DNA of 64,000 nt from Metabacillus indicus LMG 22858. Lineage in GTDB: Bacteria > Bacillota > Bacilli > Bacillales > Bacillaceae. The notes beneath the pieces are model-generated. The model made no database searches, was not told the DNA's origin, and saw only the letters and a list, made by a program, of their open reading frames with translations. Position numbers and translations under genes: made by a program. Below, in pieces: positions 53,323-61,470 of the stretch; within the stretch, counting starts at the first letter, position 1, and each line of letters starts with the position of its first letter. Location of the stretch: the NCBI RefSeq assembly GCF_000708755.2, contig NZ_JGVU02000001.1, positions 492,694 through 556,693 on the forward strand, in the 5' to 3' direction.

Positions 53323-54807
53323 ATGAACGAGATGATGAAGGAAAACGGAAAACCAAAACAATCGATGGCTGAACTGATCACCTGCTTTAAATCGTCATCT
53401 GATTTTGTTCAATTTGAGCACGATGCAAAAGAGCTGAAATTCTGGATTTCCTACATTAGGACAGTAGTGGATCCGACACTTTTGCATGAAAGTATATTAG
53501 GGCCGCTGCTTAAGGAAAAATGGACGAGTCTGCTTCAGCTCAAAGAGATTGTGCCAATAGAAGAAGTCATCATAACGATCGATACAGATGTTATATCAGA
53601 AAAGCTGCTTGAAGGGTATGTCATTATTTCCATGACAGAATACGGGACGCCCTGTGCGCTTCTTAGATCAACCCTGAATAAAGCAAGGGATATTTCTCTC
53701 CCTGAAGTGGAGTTCAGTGTAGTAGGGCCAAAGGAAGCCTTTGTCGAGGCGCTCGAGTTTAATATAAATCTTATCCGCAAACGGATACAGGTGCCGCAGC
53801 TGCGTGTTAAAGAACTGCAGATAGGTGACTTGTCAAAAACCAAAACAGCGGTTCTTTATATTGATAATATTGCAGATGAAGAAAACGTCAACACGATTAT
53901 ACAAAGACTGAAAAACATCCATTATGATCAGATTGGCGACAGCGGATATGTGGCGCAGTTCATATCTGACAACCATAACTCGCCGTTTCCGCAGGTGCTT
54001 GATTCTGAAAGGCCTGACCGGGTTGCAGCCGTACTCGCTGAAGGGAAGGTAGCTGTAGTTGTCGACGGATCTCCTCAGGTTCTGATTGGACCGACGACGC
54101 TTATCGAATTTTTCTCATCCTTTGAAGATTATTATTTAAACTGGGTGCTTTCATCCTTCTTCAGGCTTATAAGAGTTTTTGCGGTTGCCTTCTCCATATT
54201 GGTTACACCGGTATATGTAGCAACTCTGACTTTTCATTATGAACTGATTCCAAAAGATTTGCTCAGCACACTAGTAACATCCAGGAGAGAAATTCCGCTG
54301 CCTCCTATATTGGAAGCTCTCTTTCTCGAGCTGACAATTGAACTATTGAGGGAAGCAGGGGCAAGGCTCCCTACGAAAGTCGGCCAGACAATCGGCATCG
54401 TGGGCGGGATCGTTATCGGGACGGCTTCTGTTGAAGCGGGTCTTACAAGTAATGTCCTGCTTATTATCGTTGCCCTGGCAGCCCTCGCTTCTTTTACAAC
54501 ACCTGTTTATAAAATGGGCAATACAATCCGGCTTCTAAGGTTTCCGTTTTTACTTTTTGCGCAGGTATACGGGCTTTTGGGCATTGTATTGTGCTTTTGT
54601 TTTCTGGCGGCCCATCTTCTCAGGCTTACATCGCTCGGCCGTCCGTTCCTGGTGCCGATTTTCCCTGCAAGAGCAAGGGATTTGAAGGATGCGATCATCA
54701 GGTTTCCATTTTCAACATTAAGCAAAAGACCGCTTGCTCTCAGAACGAAAGAACCGGACAAATTCTCATCGAAACAGGCAAAACAGAAACACGACATTGA
54801 CGAGTAG
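53323..54807 (+). CDS. GerA-family germinant receptor subunit A
   Basis: A 494-residue inner-membrane protein of spores: cytosolic N-terminal region (1-240) and about five TM segments (275-460) with GRPFLVPIFPARARDLKD near the end. It forms the nutrient-sensing complex with subunits B and C. ATG is preceded by GGTG; a GTG four codons earlier is possible. A poor sigma-G-like promoter (CGAATA at 53259, AATATAA at 53283) lies upstream. First of three genes; germinant unknown. Confidence 0.9.
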   Translation: MNEMMKENGKPKQSMAELITCFKSSSDFVQFEHDAKELKFWISYIRTVVDPTLLHESILGPLLKEKWTSLLQLKEIVPIEEVIITIDTDVISEKLLEGYVIISMTEYGTPCALLRSTLNKARDISLPEVEFSVVGPKEAFVEALEFNINLIRKRIQVPQLRVKELQIGDLSKTKTAVLYIDNIADEENVNTIIQRLKNIHYDQIGDSGYVAQFISDNHNSPFPQVLDSERPDRVAAVLAEGKVAVVVDGSPQVLIGPTTLIEFFSSFEDYYLNWVLSSFFRLIRVFAVAFSILVTPVYVATLTFHYELIPKDLLSTLVTSRREIPLPPILEALFLELTIELLREAGARLPTKVGQTIGIVGGIVIGTASVEAGLTSNVLLIIVALAALASFTTPVYKMGNTIRLLRFPFLLFAQVYGLLGIVLCFCFLAAHLLRLTSLGRPFLVPIFPARARDLKDAIIRFPFSTLSKRPLALRTKEPDKFSSKQAKQKHDIDE

Positions 54808-54832
54808 ACTGCACAAAGGAGGTGTCCCGGAC

Positions 54833-55939
54833 TTGAAAAAAATTGCCGAACGCTATCAGGTTTCGCCCTATATGGTTTTCTACCTGATACACGCCCTGCA
54901 ATTCGGTGTAGGTGTACTCGGGTTTCAGCGCTTTATTTCTCTTGATTCCGGGCACGACGCATGGATTGCTGTCCTAGGATCAGGGCTTGCAGTCCATATC
55001 GCAGTGTTCTTGATCTATCAGATACTTAAAGATCAAGAAGGCAACATTCTTGATGTGCAGAAAAAGCTTTTTGGGAAATGGATAGGAAATGCTCTTAATG
55101 CTGTGGTCATCATTTACTTTACCTGTCTTGCCACCAATGTACTAAGAACGTTTATTGAAGTCATCCAGGTGTGGATGTTTCCAGACTTAAATGTCTGGCT
55201 CTACAGCTTCCTCTTTCTCGTCCTCGCTTATTACATATTAAGCGGCGGATTCAGGGTGGTGGCCGGCATCGCTTTTTTTGGGGTCGTTCTTCCCAGTTAT
55301 TTAATTCTGACCTATCTTTTCACACTTAAATTTGCGAATTTTAACAATCTGATGCCGATATTTGACCACTCATTAACAGATTTATTAAAAAGCACAAAAA
55401 ACATGTCTCTGACTGTTATTGGATTCGAAGCGCTGTTCATGTACTATCCGTTTATAAAAAACCCCGAAAAATCAAAAAAGTGGGCTCATATAGGTATAGC
55501 AGTAACAACCCTTCTCTATTTGATCATCATGCTGTTCAGCATTATTTACTTCAGTGAAGAACAGCTGCAGAAAAATGTGTGGGCAACCCTTACAATCTGG
55601 AAAATCGTTGAAATGCCGTTTGTAGAGAGATTTGAGTATATAGGCATCGCAAACTGGAATCTTGTCATTCTTCCAAATGTCTGTCTCACGCTTTGGTGCG
55701 CAAGCAGGGGAATGAAGCAGCTGATTAAAATTAAGCAAAAATACACGATCCTTATCGTTCTTGCTGTCACCTATGCCGGGATCAACTTCATGAATAGCCG
55801 TGAGCAGATCAATACGCTGAATTCATTTCTGGGGGAAGTCGGATTTTACGTTTTTATAGCCTATATTCCAATGCTTTATTTATGCACTCTTATATACAGG
55901 AAACTAAAAAAAGGGGGCAAAAAAAGTGGAAAAGCGTAA
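54833..55939 (+). CDS. GerB-type germinant receptor permease subunit
   Basis: A 368-residue APC-superfamily protein with ten TM segments (YQVSPYMVFYLIHALQFGVG at TM1), proposed to bind the germinant. The start is TTG (54833), eight bases after AAAGGAGGTG; the in-frame ATG at 54734 lies inside the previous gene. It overlaps the next gene by 14 bases. Confidence 0.9.
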   Translation: MKKIAERYQVSPYMVFYLIHALQFGVGVLGFQRFISLDSGHDAWIAVLGSGLAVHIAVFLIYQILKDQEGNILDVQKKLFGKWIGNALNAVVIIYFTCLATNVLRTFIEVIQVWMFPDLNVWLYSFLFLVLAYYILSGGFRVVAGIAFFGVVLPSYLILTYLFTLKFANFNNLMPIFDHSLTDLLKSTKNMSLTVIGFEALFMYYPFIKNPEKSKKWAHIGIAVTTLLYLIIMLFSIIYFSEEQLQKNVWATLTIWKIVEMPFVERFEYIGIANWNLVILPNVCLTLWCASRGMKQLIKIKQKYTILIVLAVTYAGINFMNSREQINTLNSFLGEVGFYVFIAYIPMLYLCTLIYRKLKKGGKKSGKA

Positions 55940-56999
55940 ATGGCTGATAGTTCTTATTCCGCTGTTTTTGACAGGCTGCCTTGAAAAAGAAATTCTTGAT
56001 GATGTGAACATTATTACAGTCGTCGGGTATGACATGGAGAGCTCAGACAGGATGAAAGGCACGGTCATTATTCCTGTTTACACACAGGATGCCCCCGTCG
56101 AAAGCGAGATTATTGAGGATACGTCCTCTACAGAAGTGAGCAAAGACATTCTGACCCATCTCCAGCGGAAATCATCTGATCCGCTTGTGCTCGGGAAGAT
56201 ATCGGTCGTCATATATTCAGAAGAGGTTGCAAAAAAGGGGATTACAAATCTTGTGGACACGCTTCAAAGGGATGCCAGCGTAGGCTCAAGGGTTTATCTC
56301 ACTGTCGGCAGGGAGAATGCAAATGAAATCATGAAGTCGGAGTTTGGAAACAGAGGAGCGGCACCTTATATTTCAAATTTGATTAAGCATAACATTGAAA
56401 ATCGGGATGTCCCCAAAACAAATCTTCATATTTTTCTGTATGATCTGTATTCAAATGACTCCGATCCGTACTTGCCGATATTAAAGAAAAATGAAGCAGG
56501 TTCTGTTGAAATTGATGGCCTCGCCCTGTTTAAAGAAGACAAAATGATCGGTGAAATTCCTAATGAAAAATTGTTCTTCTTTAAACTGATTGCTGATAAA
56601 TTTACAGAGGGATCCTATGCTTTAAAGCTTCCGGACAAGAACCAGGTAGCTATTAAAACGATTTCTTCAGACAGGAAAGTGAAGCTTGATAAAGCTGACC
56701 CTTCAAAGATTACGATAGATGTAAAAATTAACGGCTTTGTCCAGCAGTATACCGGCAAAATGATTACGCCAAAAATTAAAAACCAGATGGAAAAAGCGTT
56801 TGAGAAGGTGGTTGCTGAAGAGTCGCTTGAGCTTATTGAGCAATTTAAAGAACAGAATGTCGATCCATTAGGATTGCACGATATTATCAAAAGCAAAGTA
56901 AGAGGATTTACTCAAAAAGACTGGAAAGAGACCTACCCTGAGCTTTCCGTGAAAATTAAGCCATCTGTCACCATCACAGAAACAGGCGTGATCGAGTAA
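55926..56999 (+). CDS. GerC-type germinant receptor lipoprotein
   Basis: A 357-residue lipoprotein with signal and lipobox LTGC (residues 14-18), then a Ger(x)C domain with the family start EILDDVNIITVVGYD. It completes the A-B-C receptor. GTG start behind AAGGGGG. This three-gene set between ykvT and ykvU is absent from the B. subtilis locus as I recall it. Confidence 0.9.
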   Translation: MEKRKWLIVLIPLFLTGCLEKEILDDVNIITVVGYDMESSDRMKGTVIIPVYTQDAPVESEIIEDTSSTEVSKDILTHLQRKSSDPLVLGKISVVIYSEEVAKKGITNLVDTLQRDASVGSRVYLTVGRENANEIMKSEFGNRGAAPYISNLIKHNIENRDVPKTNLHIFLYDLYSNDSDPYLPILKKNEAGSVEIDGLALFKEDKMIGEIPNEKLFFFKLIADKFTEGSYALKLPDKNQVAIKTISSDRKVKLDKADPSKITIDVKINGFVQQYTGKMITPKIKNQMEKAFEKVVAEESLELIEQFKEQNVDPLGLHDIIKSKVRGFTQKDWKETYPELSVKIKPSVTITETGVIE

Positions 57000-57062
57000 G
57001 CGCCCTAAATACTAAAATAATTTCATGCCTTGTCTCATATCCTGTTAGCAGGGGGGAGCAGC

Positions 57063-58391
57063 ATGAATTCTTTTTTTAAAGGAACATTGTTATTAATCGT
57101 CGCAGCCTTTTTCAGTGAATGCATCGAATTCTTCGTCAATATGATTCTTGCGAGGGAGCTTGGAGAAGAGGGCATGGGAAGGTATATGTCCATTTTGCCT
57201 GTTATCTTTTTGGTGATTGTTCTGGCAAGTCTTGAGCTTCCCATTTCAATTTCAAAATACATAGCAGAAAATAAGAAAGTCCTTCACTACAGCATGCTGC
57301 AGCATGCCCTGAAAATGACGGCTGCCGTCACATTCACCGTATTGGCAGGGACTTATATCCTCTTTACGGCCACACCGCTGCTGGATGGCTTTCATCCCGC
57401 AGTCAAATGGCTGTTTATCGGCCTCATCCCGATTGCCTCATTTTCATCCATTGCCCGGGGATACTTTATGGGTGTGCAGCAGATGGGGAAGATCGCGGTG
57501 TCCAATTTTCTGAGAAAAGCCGTCCAGTTCACCGTTCTGCTTTGCGTTTTCTCTGTATTTAACTTTAGCCAGCAGGCGCTTCTGATTGCTCTGTGTGCTT
57601 TTATAGGCAGCGAATTGATTGTCTTTCTCTACCTGACAAGCATGTTCATGATTCACATGCATGCACTCAGGCGGGGGAGCTTTACTCCAATTACAGGAAC
57701 AGAAGCCCGGAAAAAACTGCTTTCTGTCTCCCTGCCGACAACAGGCTTGAGAATTTTTCATGCGATAACAAATGCCATCCAGCCTTTTCTGATTCAGACA
57801 GCCCTTGTGGCCGCCGGATTCGGGGCAGCAGCCGCAACAGAGCATTTCGGCATGCTGACTGGCGTTGCGATGTCGATTGGTTTTTTTCCGGCATTTATTG
57901 CCCATTCTCTTATGATCATGCTTATACCGACTGTTTCGGATGCTTATGCTCAAAAGGATACGAAAACATTGCGCAATCTTCTGCAGCAGTCCATGTCCTT
58001 TACTATGCTTTACGGGGTTCCGGCGGTTTTCATTATTTATCTGTTTGCTGAGCCCCTGACAAGTCTTTTCTTTTCATCTGATCAGGCAGCCTTTTATTTG
58101 AAACTGCTCTGGCCGTATTTCCTGTTTCACTTCTTCGTCATCCCCATGCAGGCTTATTTAATAGGTCTCGGGCTTGTAAAAGATGCTTTTTATCATACGC
58201 TCTGGTCGCATATCGTTTCGTTTGCGATGATGTTTTTCCTCGGTTCGAGAGAGTCGCTTCATATGACCGGCATCATACTCGGCATGAACACGGGCATTGT
58301 GCTCCTGACGTTCATGCACTATTTTACAATCTGCGAGAAAATAGGCATTACCGTGTGGCTGACAAAAAGAAGAGACAATGTTTACCGATGA
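57063..58391 (+). CDS. ykvU: MATE/MurJ-like flippase family protein YkvU
   Basis: A 442-residue membrane protein with about 12-14 TM segments of the polysaccharide-biosynthesis (MviN/SpoVB-like) type. The length matches B. subtilis YkvU (445), made in the mother cell by sigma-E. It may export a lipid-linked precursor for cortex or spore envelope. GGGGGGAG lies four bases before the ATG. Upstream CCTTGTCTCATAT (57028-57040) recurs before ykvI. Confidence 0.86.
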   Translation: MNSFFKGTLLLIVAAFFSECIEFFVNMILARELGEEGMGRYMSILPVIFLVIVLASLELPISISKYIAENKKVLHYSMLQHALKMTAAVTFTVLAGTYILFTATPLLDGFHPAVKWLFIGLIPIASFSSIARGYFMGVQQMGKIAVSNFLRKAVQFTVLLCVFSVFNFSQQALLIALCAFIGSELIVFLYLTSMFMIHMHALRRGSFTPITGTEARKKLLSVSLPTTGLRIFHAITNAIQPFLIQTALVAAGFGAAAATEHFGMLTGVAMSIGFFPAFIAHSLMIMLIPTVSDAYAQKDTKTLRNLLQQSMSFTMLYGVPAVFIIYLFAEPLTSLFFSSDQAAFYLKLLWPYFLFHFFVIPMQAYLIGLGLVKDAFYHTLWSHIVSFAMMFFLGSRESLHMTGIILGMNTGIVLLTFMHYFTICEKIGITVWLTKRRDNVYR

Positions 58392-58430
58392 TTCGAAATA
58401 AACTTTCTAGTCTGCAAATAACGGAGCGGG

Positions 58431-58459
58431 TTGAAAAAGTCCTGTGTCCAACGTAAAAT
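58431..58459 (+). promoter_or_regulatory. Promoter of the purine-riboswitch gene
   Basis: TTGAAA, 17-bp spacer, TAAAAT; transcription from about 58466, just before the aptamer. Confidence 0.7.
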
Positions 58460-58482
58460 ACAGAAATAACTTCATACGTTTT

Positions 58483-58632
58483 CCTTATATAATCATGGAG
58501 ATATGGTCCATAAGTTTCTACCTGGCAGCCTTAAATTGCCGGACTATAGGGAAAGTAAGAACGGATCGTCCATTTATTGAGGCCATTGTTCAAGCTTTCT
58601 TTGTAGAGAGATGAACTGCGGTCTCTTTTTTT
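58483..58632 (+). ncRNA. Guanine riboswitch
   Basis: CCTTATATAATC, GATATGG, AAGTTTCTACC and GCCTTAAATTGCCGGACTATAGGG match the purine aptamer (58483-58551); P1 pairs CCTTATA with TATAGGG. GACTAT carries the C at the specificity position that selects guanine or hypoxanthine over adenine. A terminator with AGAGA/TCTCT and T9 follows (58599-58630). Confidence 0.93.
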
Positions 58633-58716
58633 TTGGTAAAGAGGTCAGACATCCGACCGCCGAAATGATTCGCTAAGGAAAACGGCTGTTGATTACGAAA
58701 AATGGGGGCATACAAC

Positions 58717-59910
58717 TTGAGCATTTTATATGGAATACTATCACTTGCAGGCATTCTGTTTCTTGGCTGGCTCCTCAGCAGCAGCCGCAAAAGCATTAAC
58801 TGGAAAACGATCGGCATCGGACTATTGCTTCAGACTGTTTTTATCCTGTTTGTCCTTAAAGTAGAGGCAGGGGCCTTTATCCTTGAAAAAGCAGCTTTAG
58901 GCGTTCAGAAAATGATTGATTTCAGCTCTGAGGGAATTCAATTTGTATTCGGAGGATTCTACGGGGAAGAAACGAACATTACCTTTGTTTTTGCCATTAA
59001 TGTTCTTGCAGTGATCATTTTTATTTCTGCCCTTATATCCGCACTTTATTATATGAGAATTATTCCTTTTGTCGTAAGAATCATCGGCCTTTCAATCGGC
59101 AGACTGCTTGGGACAACAAAGGTTGAGACGTTCAGCGCTGTCGGCAACTCATTTCTTGGCCTTGTCGAAGCGCCGCTTCTTGTCCGTCCTTACTTGAAGG
59201 ATCTGACCCGTTCGGAGCTGTTTGCCGTCATGGTAGGCGGAACCGCATCTGCCAGCGGAGCCATTCTTGTCGGATATTCGTTAATGGGCATTGAGATGAA
59301 GTATTTGCTGATTTCGGTTTTCAGCGTTCCGTTTGTTTCTTTGATAACAGCCAAACTTCTTGAACCTGAGACAGAAGTTTCAAAAACAAATGACAATGTG
59401 ATGATGGAAAAAACGAAGCATGCCAACGTATTTGAGGCCATTGCAGAAGGTGCAGTGAGCGGAGTGTCGCTAGCACTTAATATCGGGGGACTGCTGATTG
59501 CTTTTATCAGTATTCTTGCCCTTGTCAACGGGGGACTTGGACTTCTTGGAACGAACCTGTCCGAAATTTTCGGGTACGTATTTTATCCGCTTGCCCTGAT
59601 GATTGGCGTTCCGTTTGATGATGCATTTAAAGCGGCTTCCATTATTGGAACAAAGCTGTCAGTCAATGAATTTGTCGCCTTTATGGATTTAAGCAAGTCG
59701 ATGGAGGAGCTTTCGCCTAAAACAACAGCCATCCTGTCAATAGCGCTATGCAACTTTGCCAATCTTTCTTCAATTGGACAGCTGATTGTCGGACTGGGCT
59801 CGCTCGAACCTTCAAAACGCCCGCTCGTTTCAAAGCTCGGATTCAAGGCAATTATCGGCGGGACACTTGCAAGCTTCATCACAGCTGTGTTTGTGGGCAT
59901 GTTCATGTAA
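58717..59910 (+). CDS. nupG: Purine nucleoside transporter NupG-type (CNT family)
   Basis: A 397-residue concentrative nucleoside transporter with N-terminal, core (GNSFLGLVEAPLLV and VGGTASASGAILVGY) and gate domains. The start is TTG, eight bases after GGGGG; an ATG 15 bases earlier has no ribosome site. This start gives the same length as B. subtilis NupG (YxjA), also controlled by a guanine riboswitch, which imports guanosine and inosine. Confidence 0.9.
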   Translation: MSILYGILSLAGILFLGWLLSSSRKSINWKTIGIGLLLQTVFILFVLKVEAGAFILEKAALGVQKMIDFSSEGIQFVFGGFYGEETNITFVFAINVLAVIIFISALISALYYMRIIPFVVRIIGLSIGRLLGTTKVETFSAVGNSFLGLVEAPLLVRPYLKDLTRSELFAVMVGGTASASGAILVGYSLMGIEMKYLLISVFSVPFVSLITAKLLEPETEVSKTNDNVMMEKTKHANVFEAIAEGAVSGVSLALNIGGLLIAFISILALVNGGLGLLGTNLSEIFGYVFYPLALMIGVPFDDAFKAASIIGTKLSVNEFVAFMDLSKSMEELSPKTTAILSIALCNFANLSSIGQLIVGLGSLEPSKRPLVSKLGFKAIIGGTLASFITAVFVGMFM

Positions 59911-59989
59911 AAATTGAAAAGGACAATTTCTAAAGAGGAAAAAGGTGCGTAAAGTTAGGAAGAAGTAACTCCAGGCAGGAGGTTTTAAT

Positions 59990-60352
59990 ATGGGAATCAA
60001 AACCATTAAAATTTCAGTGCTGTACCTGGCTGCCGGGCTGTTTCTCGGTTTGTACATGTCCATGGCCCATGATTATGTGCTTGCGCCGGTTCATGCACAC
60101 GTGAATCTTCTCGGTTGGACGACGCTGACCATTGCGGGTATTCTGTATTATTTATTTCCTGAGCTGACGGACCACTTTCTTGCGAAGTCTCATTTTTGGC
60201 TGCACAACATCGGCCTGCCATTAATGATGATCGGCCTGGTGTTTGCTGTATCGGGAAACAGCAGCCTGCTTTTCCTGACCATCGCCGGTTCCTTTGCAGT
60301 TGTCGCGGGTTTGTTATGTTTTGTATGGAATGTGCTGGTCAATTTAAAGTAG
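59990..60352 (+). CDS. Small membrane protein with oxidase-I-like HAHVNLLGW motif
   Basis: A 120-residue protein with four TM segments. HAHVNLLGWTTLTIAGILYY in the second segment resembles part of heme-copper/cbb3 oxidase subunit I, and such proteins are often named cytochrome oxidase-like. Too short for an oxidase; possibly heme- or metal-binding. AGGAGG precedes the ATG. Confidence 0.75.
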   Translation: MGIKTIKISVLYLAAGLFLGLYMSMAHDYVLAPVHAHVNLLGWTTLTIAGILYYLFPELTDHFLAKSHFWLHNIGLPLMMIGLVFAVSGNSSLLFLTIAGSFAVVAGLLCFVWNVLVNLK

Positions 60353-60360
60353 AATGGAAA

Positions 60361-60387
60361 AAGGAAGCAAACTGCTTCCTTTTTTTG
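60361..60387 (+). terminator. Terminator
   Basis: Stem AAGGAAGCA/TGCTTCCTT, T7. Confidence 0.85.
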
Positions 60388-60391
60388 CTGT

Positions 60392-60526
60392 TCAGCTTTT
60401 GTATGTGAATTCCTGAAGTTTACCTGATCCGCTGCATGAACGGCATGTCCGGGATAAGGGAAGAACAGAATGGATCTTCACCTTGCCTGACCCGCTGCAG
60501 CTTCTGCAAACAACAACTAATGCCAT
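60392..60526 (-). CDS. YuiA-like small zinc-finger protein, 44 aa
   Basis: Two CRSCSGSGK knuckles (residues 7-15 and 30-38) make a DnaJ-type four-cysteine zinc site, as in the small YuiA family. Function unknown. GAGGTG lies eight bases before the ATG; a 19-codon extension has no site. Confidence 0.68.
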   Translation of the reverse strand: MALVVVCRSCSGSGKVKIHSVLPLSRTCRSCSGSGKLQEFTYKS

Positions 60527-60592
60527 CAAGCGTTCACCTCGCCAAGAAAATAGATAGAAACCACTATCTATTTTGGGAATCATGAAGAGGTA

Positions 60593-61147
60593 TTATACAT
60601 TTTTCAATGAAAATGACAGCCATTCTTCGCGCAGCATGCCCATCTTAATGGCATCATAATAAACGCCATTGTAATATCGGCACTTCCTGATCCTGCCTTC
60701 TTGCCGCATGCCTGTTTTTTCTGCCACCCTGATCATTCTTGTATTTCCCGACCAAGTGGATAAGCCAATCCTTATGAGCTTGTATTTTTCAAATAAATGC
60801 CGGACCCAGAGCTTTAAGGCCTCTGTGCCTGCTCCCCTGTGCCAGTCGGACGGCTCGTAAATGACGATCCCGACCTCAAGCCAGTTAGAAGGCTGATGCT
60901 CCCAGTAGTATGTCACCATTCCAATCAGGCGTCCGTTTACTTCAATATACATTTTATTTGAATACAAATCTTTTGCTTCTCTTTTTTTCTCCTTTTCAAA
61001 ATCTCTTCTTGTCATAAAGCCGACAGGGAAATAGGGAGCGTCCCATTTCTTCCACTCTGGATCTTTTTCACCGTATATAAACTCCCATAATATAGGGATA
61101 TCATCATGGTTCAGCCTTCTGAGAAGGACATTTTTTCCTTGAATCAT
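60593..61147 (-). CDS. GNAT-family acetyltransferase (RimJ/RimL type)
   Basis: A 184-residue acetyltransferase: GKNVLLRRLNHDDIPILWEF at the N-terminus, motif A EVGIVIYEPSDWHRGAGTEA, and GNTRMIRVAEKTGMRQEGRI near the C-terminus. Resembles enzymes that acetylate ribosomal protein N-termini or small molecules. The ribosome site GGAGG is 12 bases upstream of the ATG. Confidence 0.82.
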   Translation of the reverse strand: MIQGKNVLLRRLNHDDIPILWEFIYGEKDPEWKKWDAPYFPVGFMTRRDFEKEKKREAKDLYSNKMYIEVNGRLIGMVTYYWEHQPSNWLEVGIVIYEPSDWHRGAGTEALKLWVRHLFEKYKLIRIGLSTWSGNTRMIRVAEKTGMRQEGRIRKCRYYNGVYYDAIKMGMLREEWLSFSLKNV

Positions 61148-61285
61148 ACCATTATCCCGCCTCCTTTCTTCCTTTTTTCTCCACGTTTTACTGGAATCCT
61201 TTTCCAAAGTGAAGTTTTTTTAAAAAAAAGACCGGTTATCGGAACAATTTGCCTTAATTCATTTCCGGTGGGAATACGATTCAAA

Positions 61286-61352
61286 TGATAATAATTATTA
61301 AATAGAAATAATAATAATTTTTAGTTGAGTTTCGGTGACATTTTGCTATAAT
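61286..61352 (+). promoter_or_regulatory. PerR/Fur-like box and promoter of zosA
   Basis: TGATAATAATTATTA (61286-61300) has one mismatch to the Fur 7-1-7 site and two to the PerR box. Downstream, TTGAGT (61325-61330), a 16-bp spacer and TATAAT (61347-61352) with an extended TGC form the promoter. In B. subtilis zosA is repressed by PerR. A TGCTGC/GCAGCA hairpin follows in the leader at about 61393-61411. Confidence 0.65.
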
Positions 61353-61470
61353 AGAACATACACTAGTTCAAAACCTTTATATATAGGTTACTGTTGCTGC
61401 TCTGAGGGCAGCATTTGTGTTTTATACAGAGAATGATGATGATTATGATTCTCAATTAAGGAGGCTTACA

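Noticed and set aside
57593..58051. 152-codon plus frame inside ykvU
   Set aside because: Out-of-frame shadow of the membrane protein.
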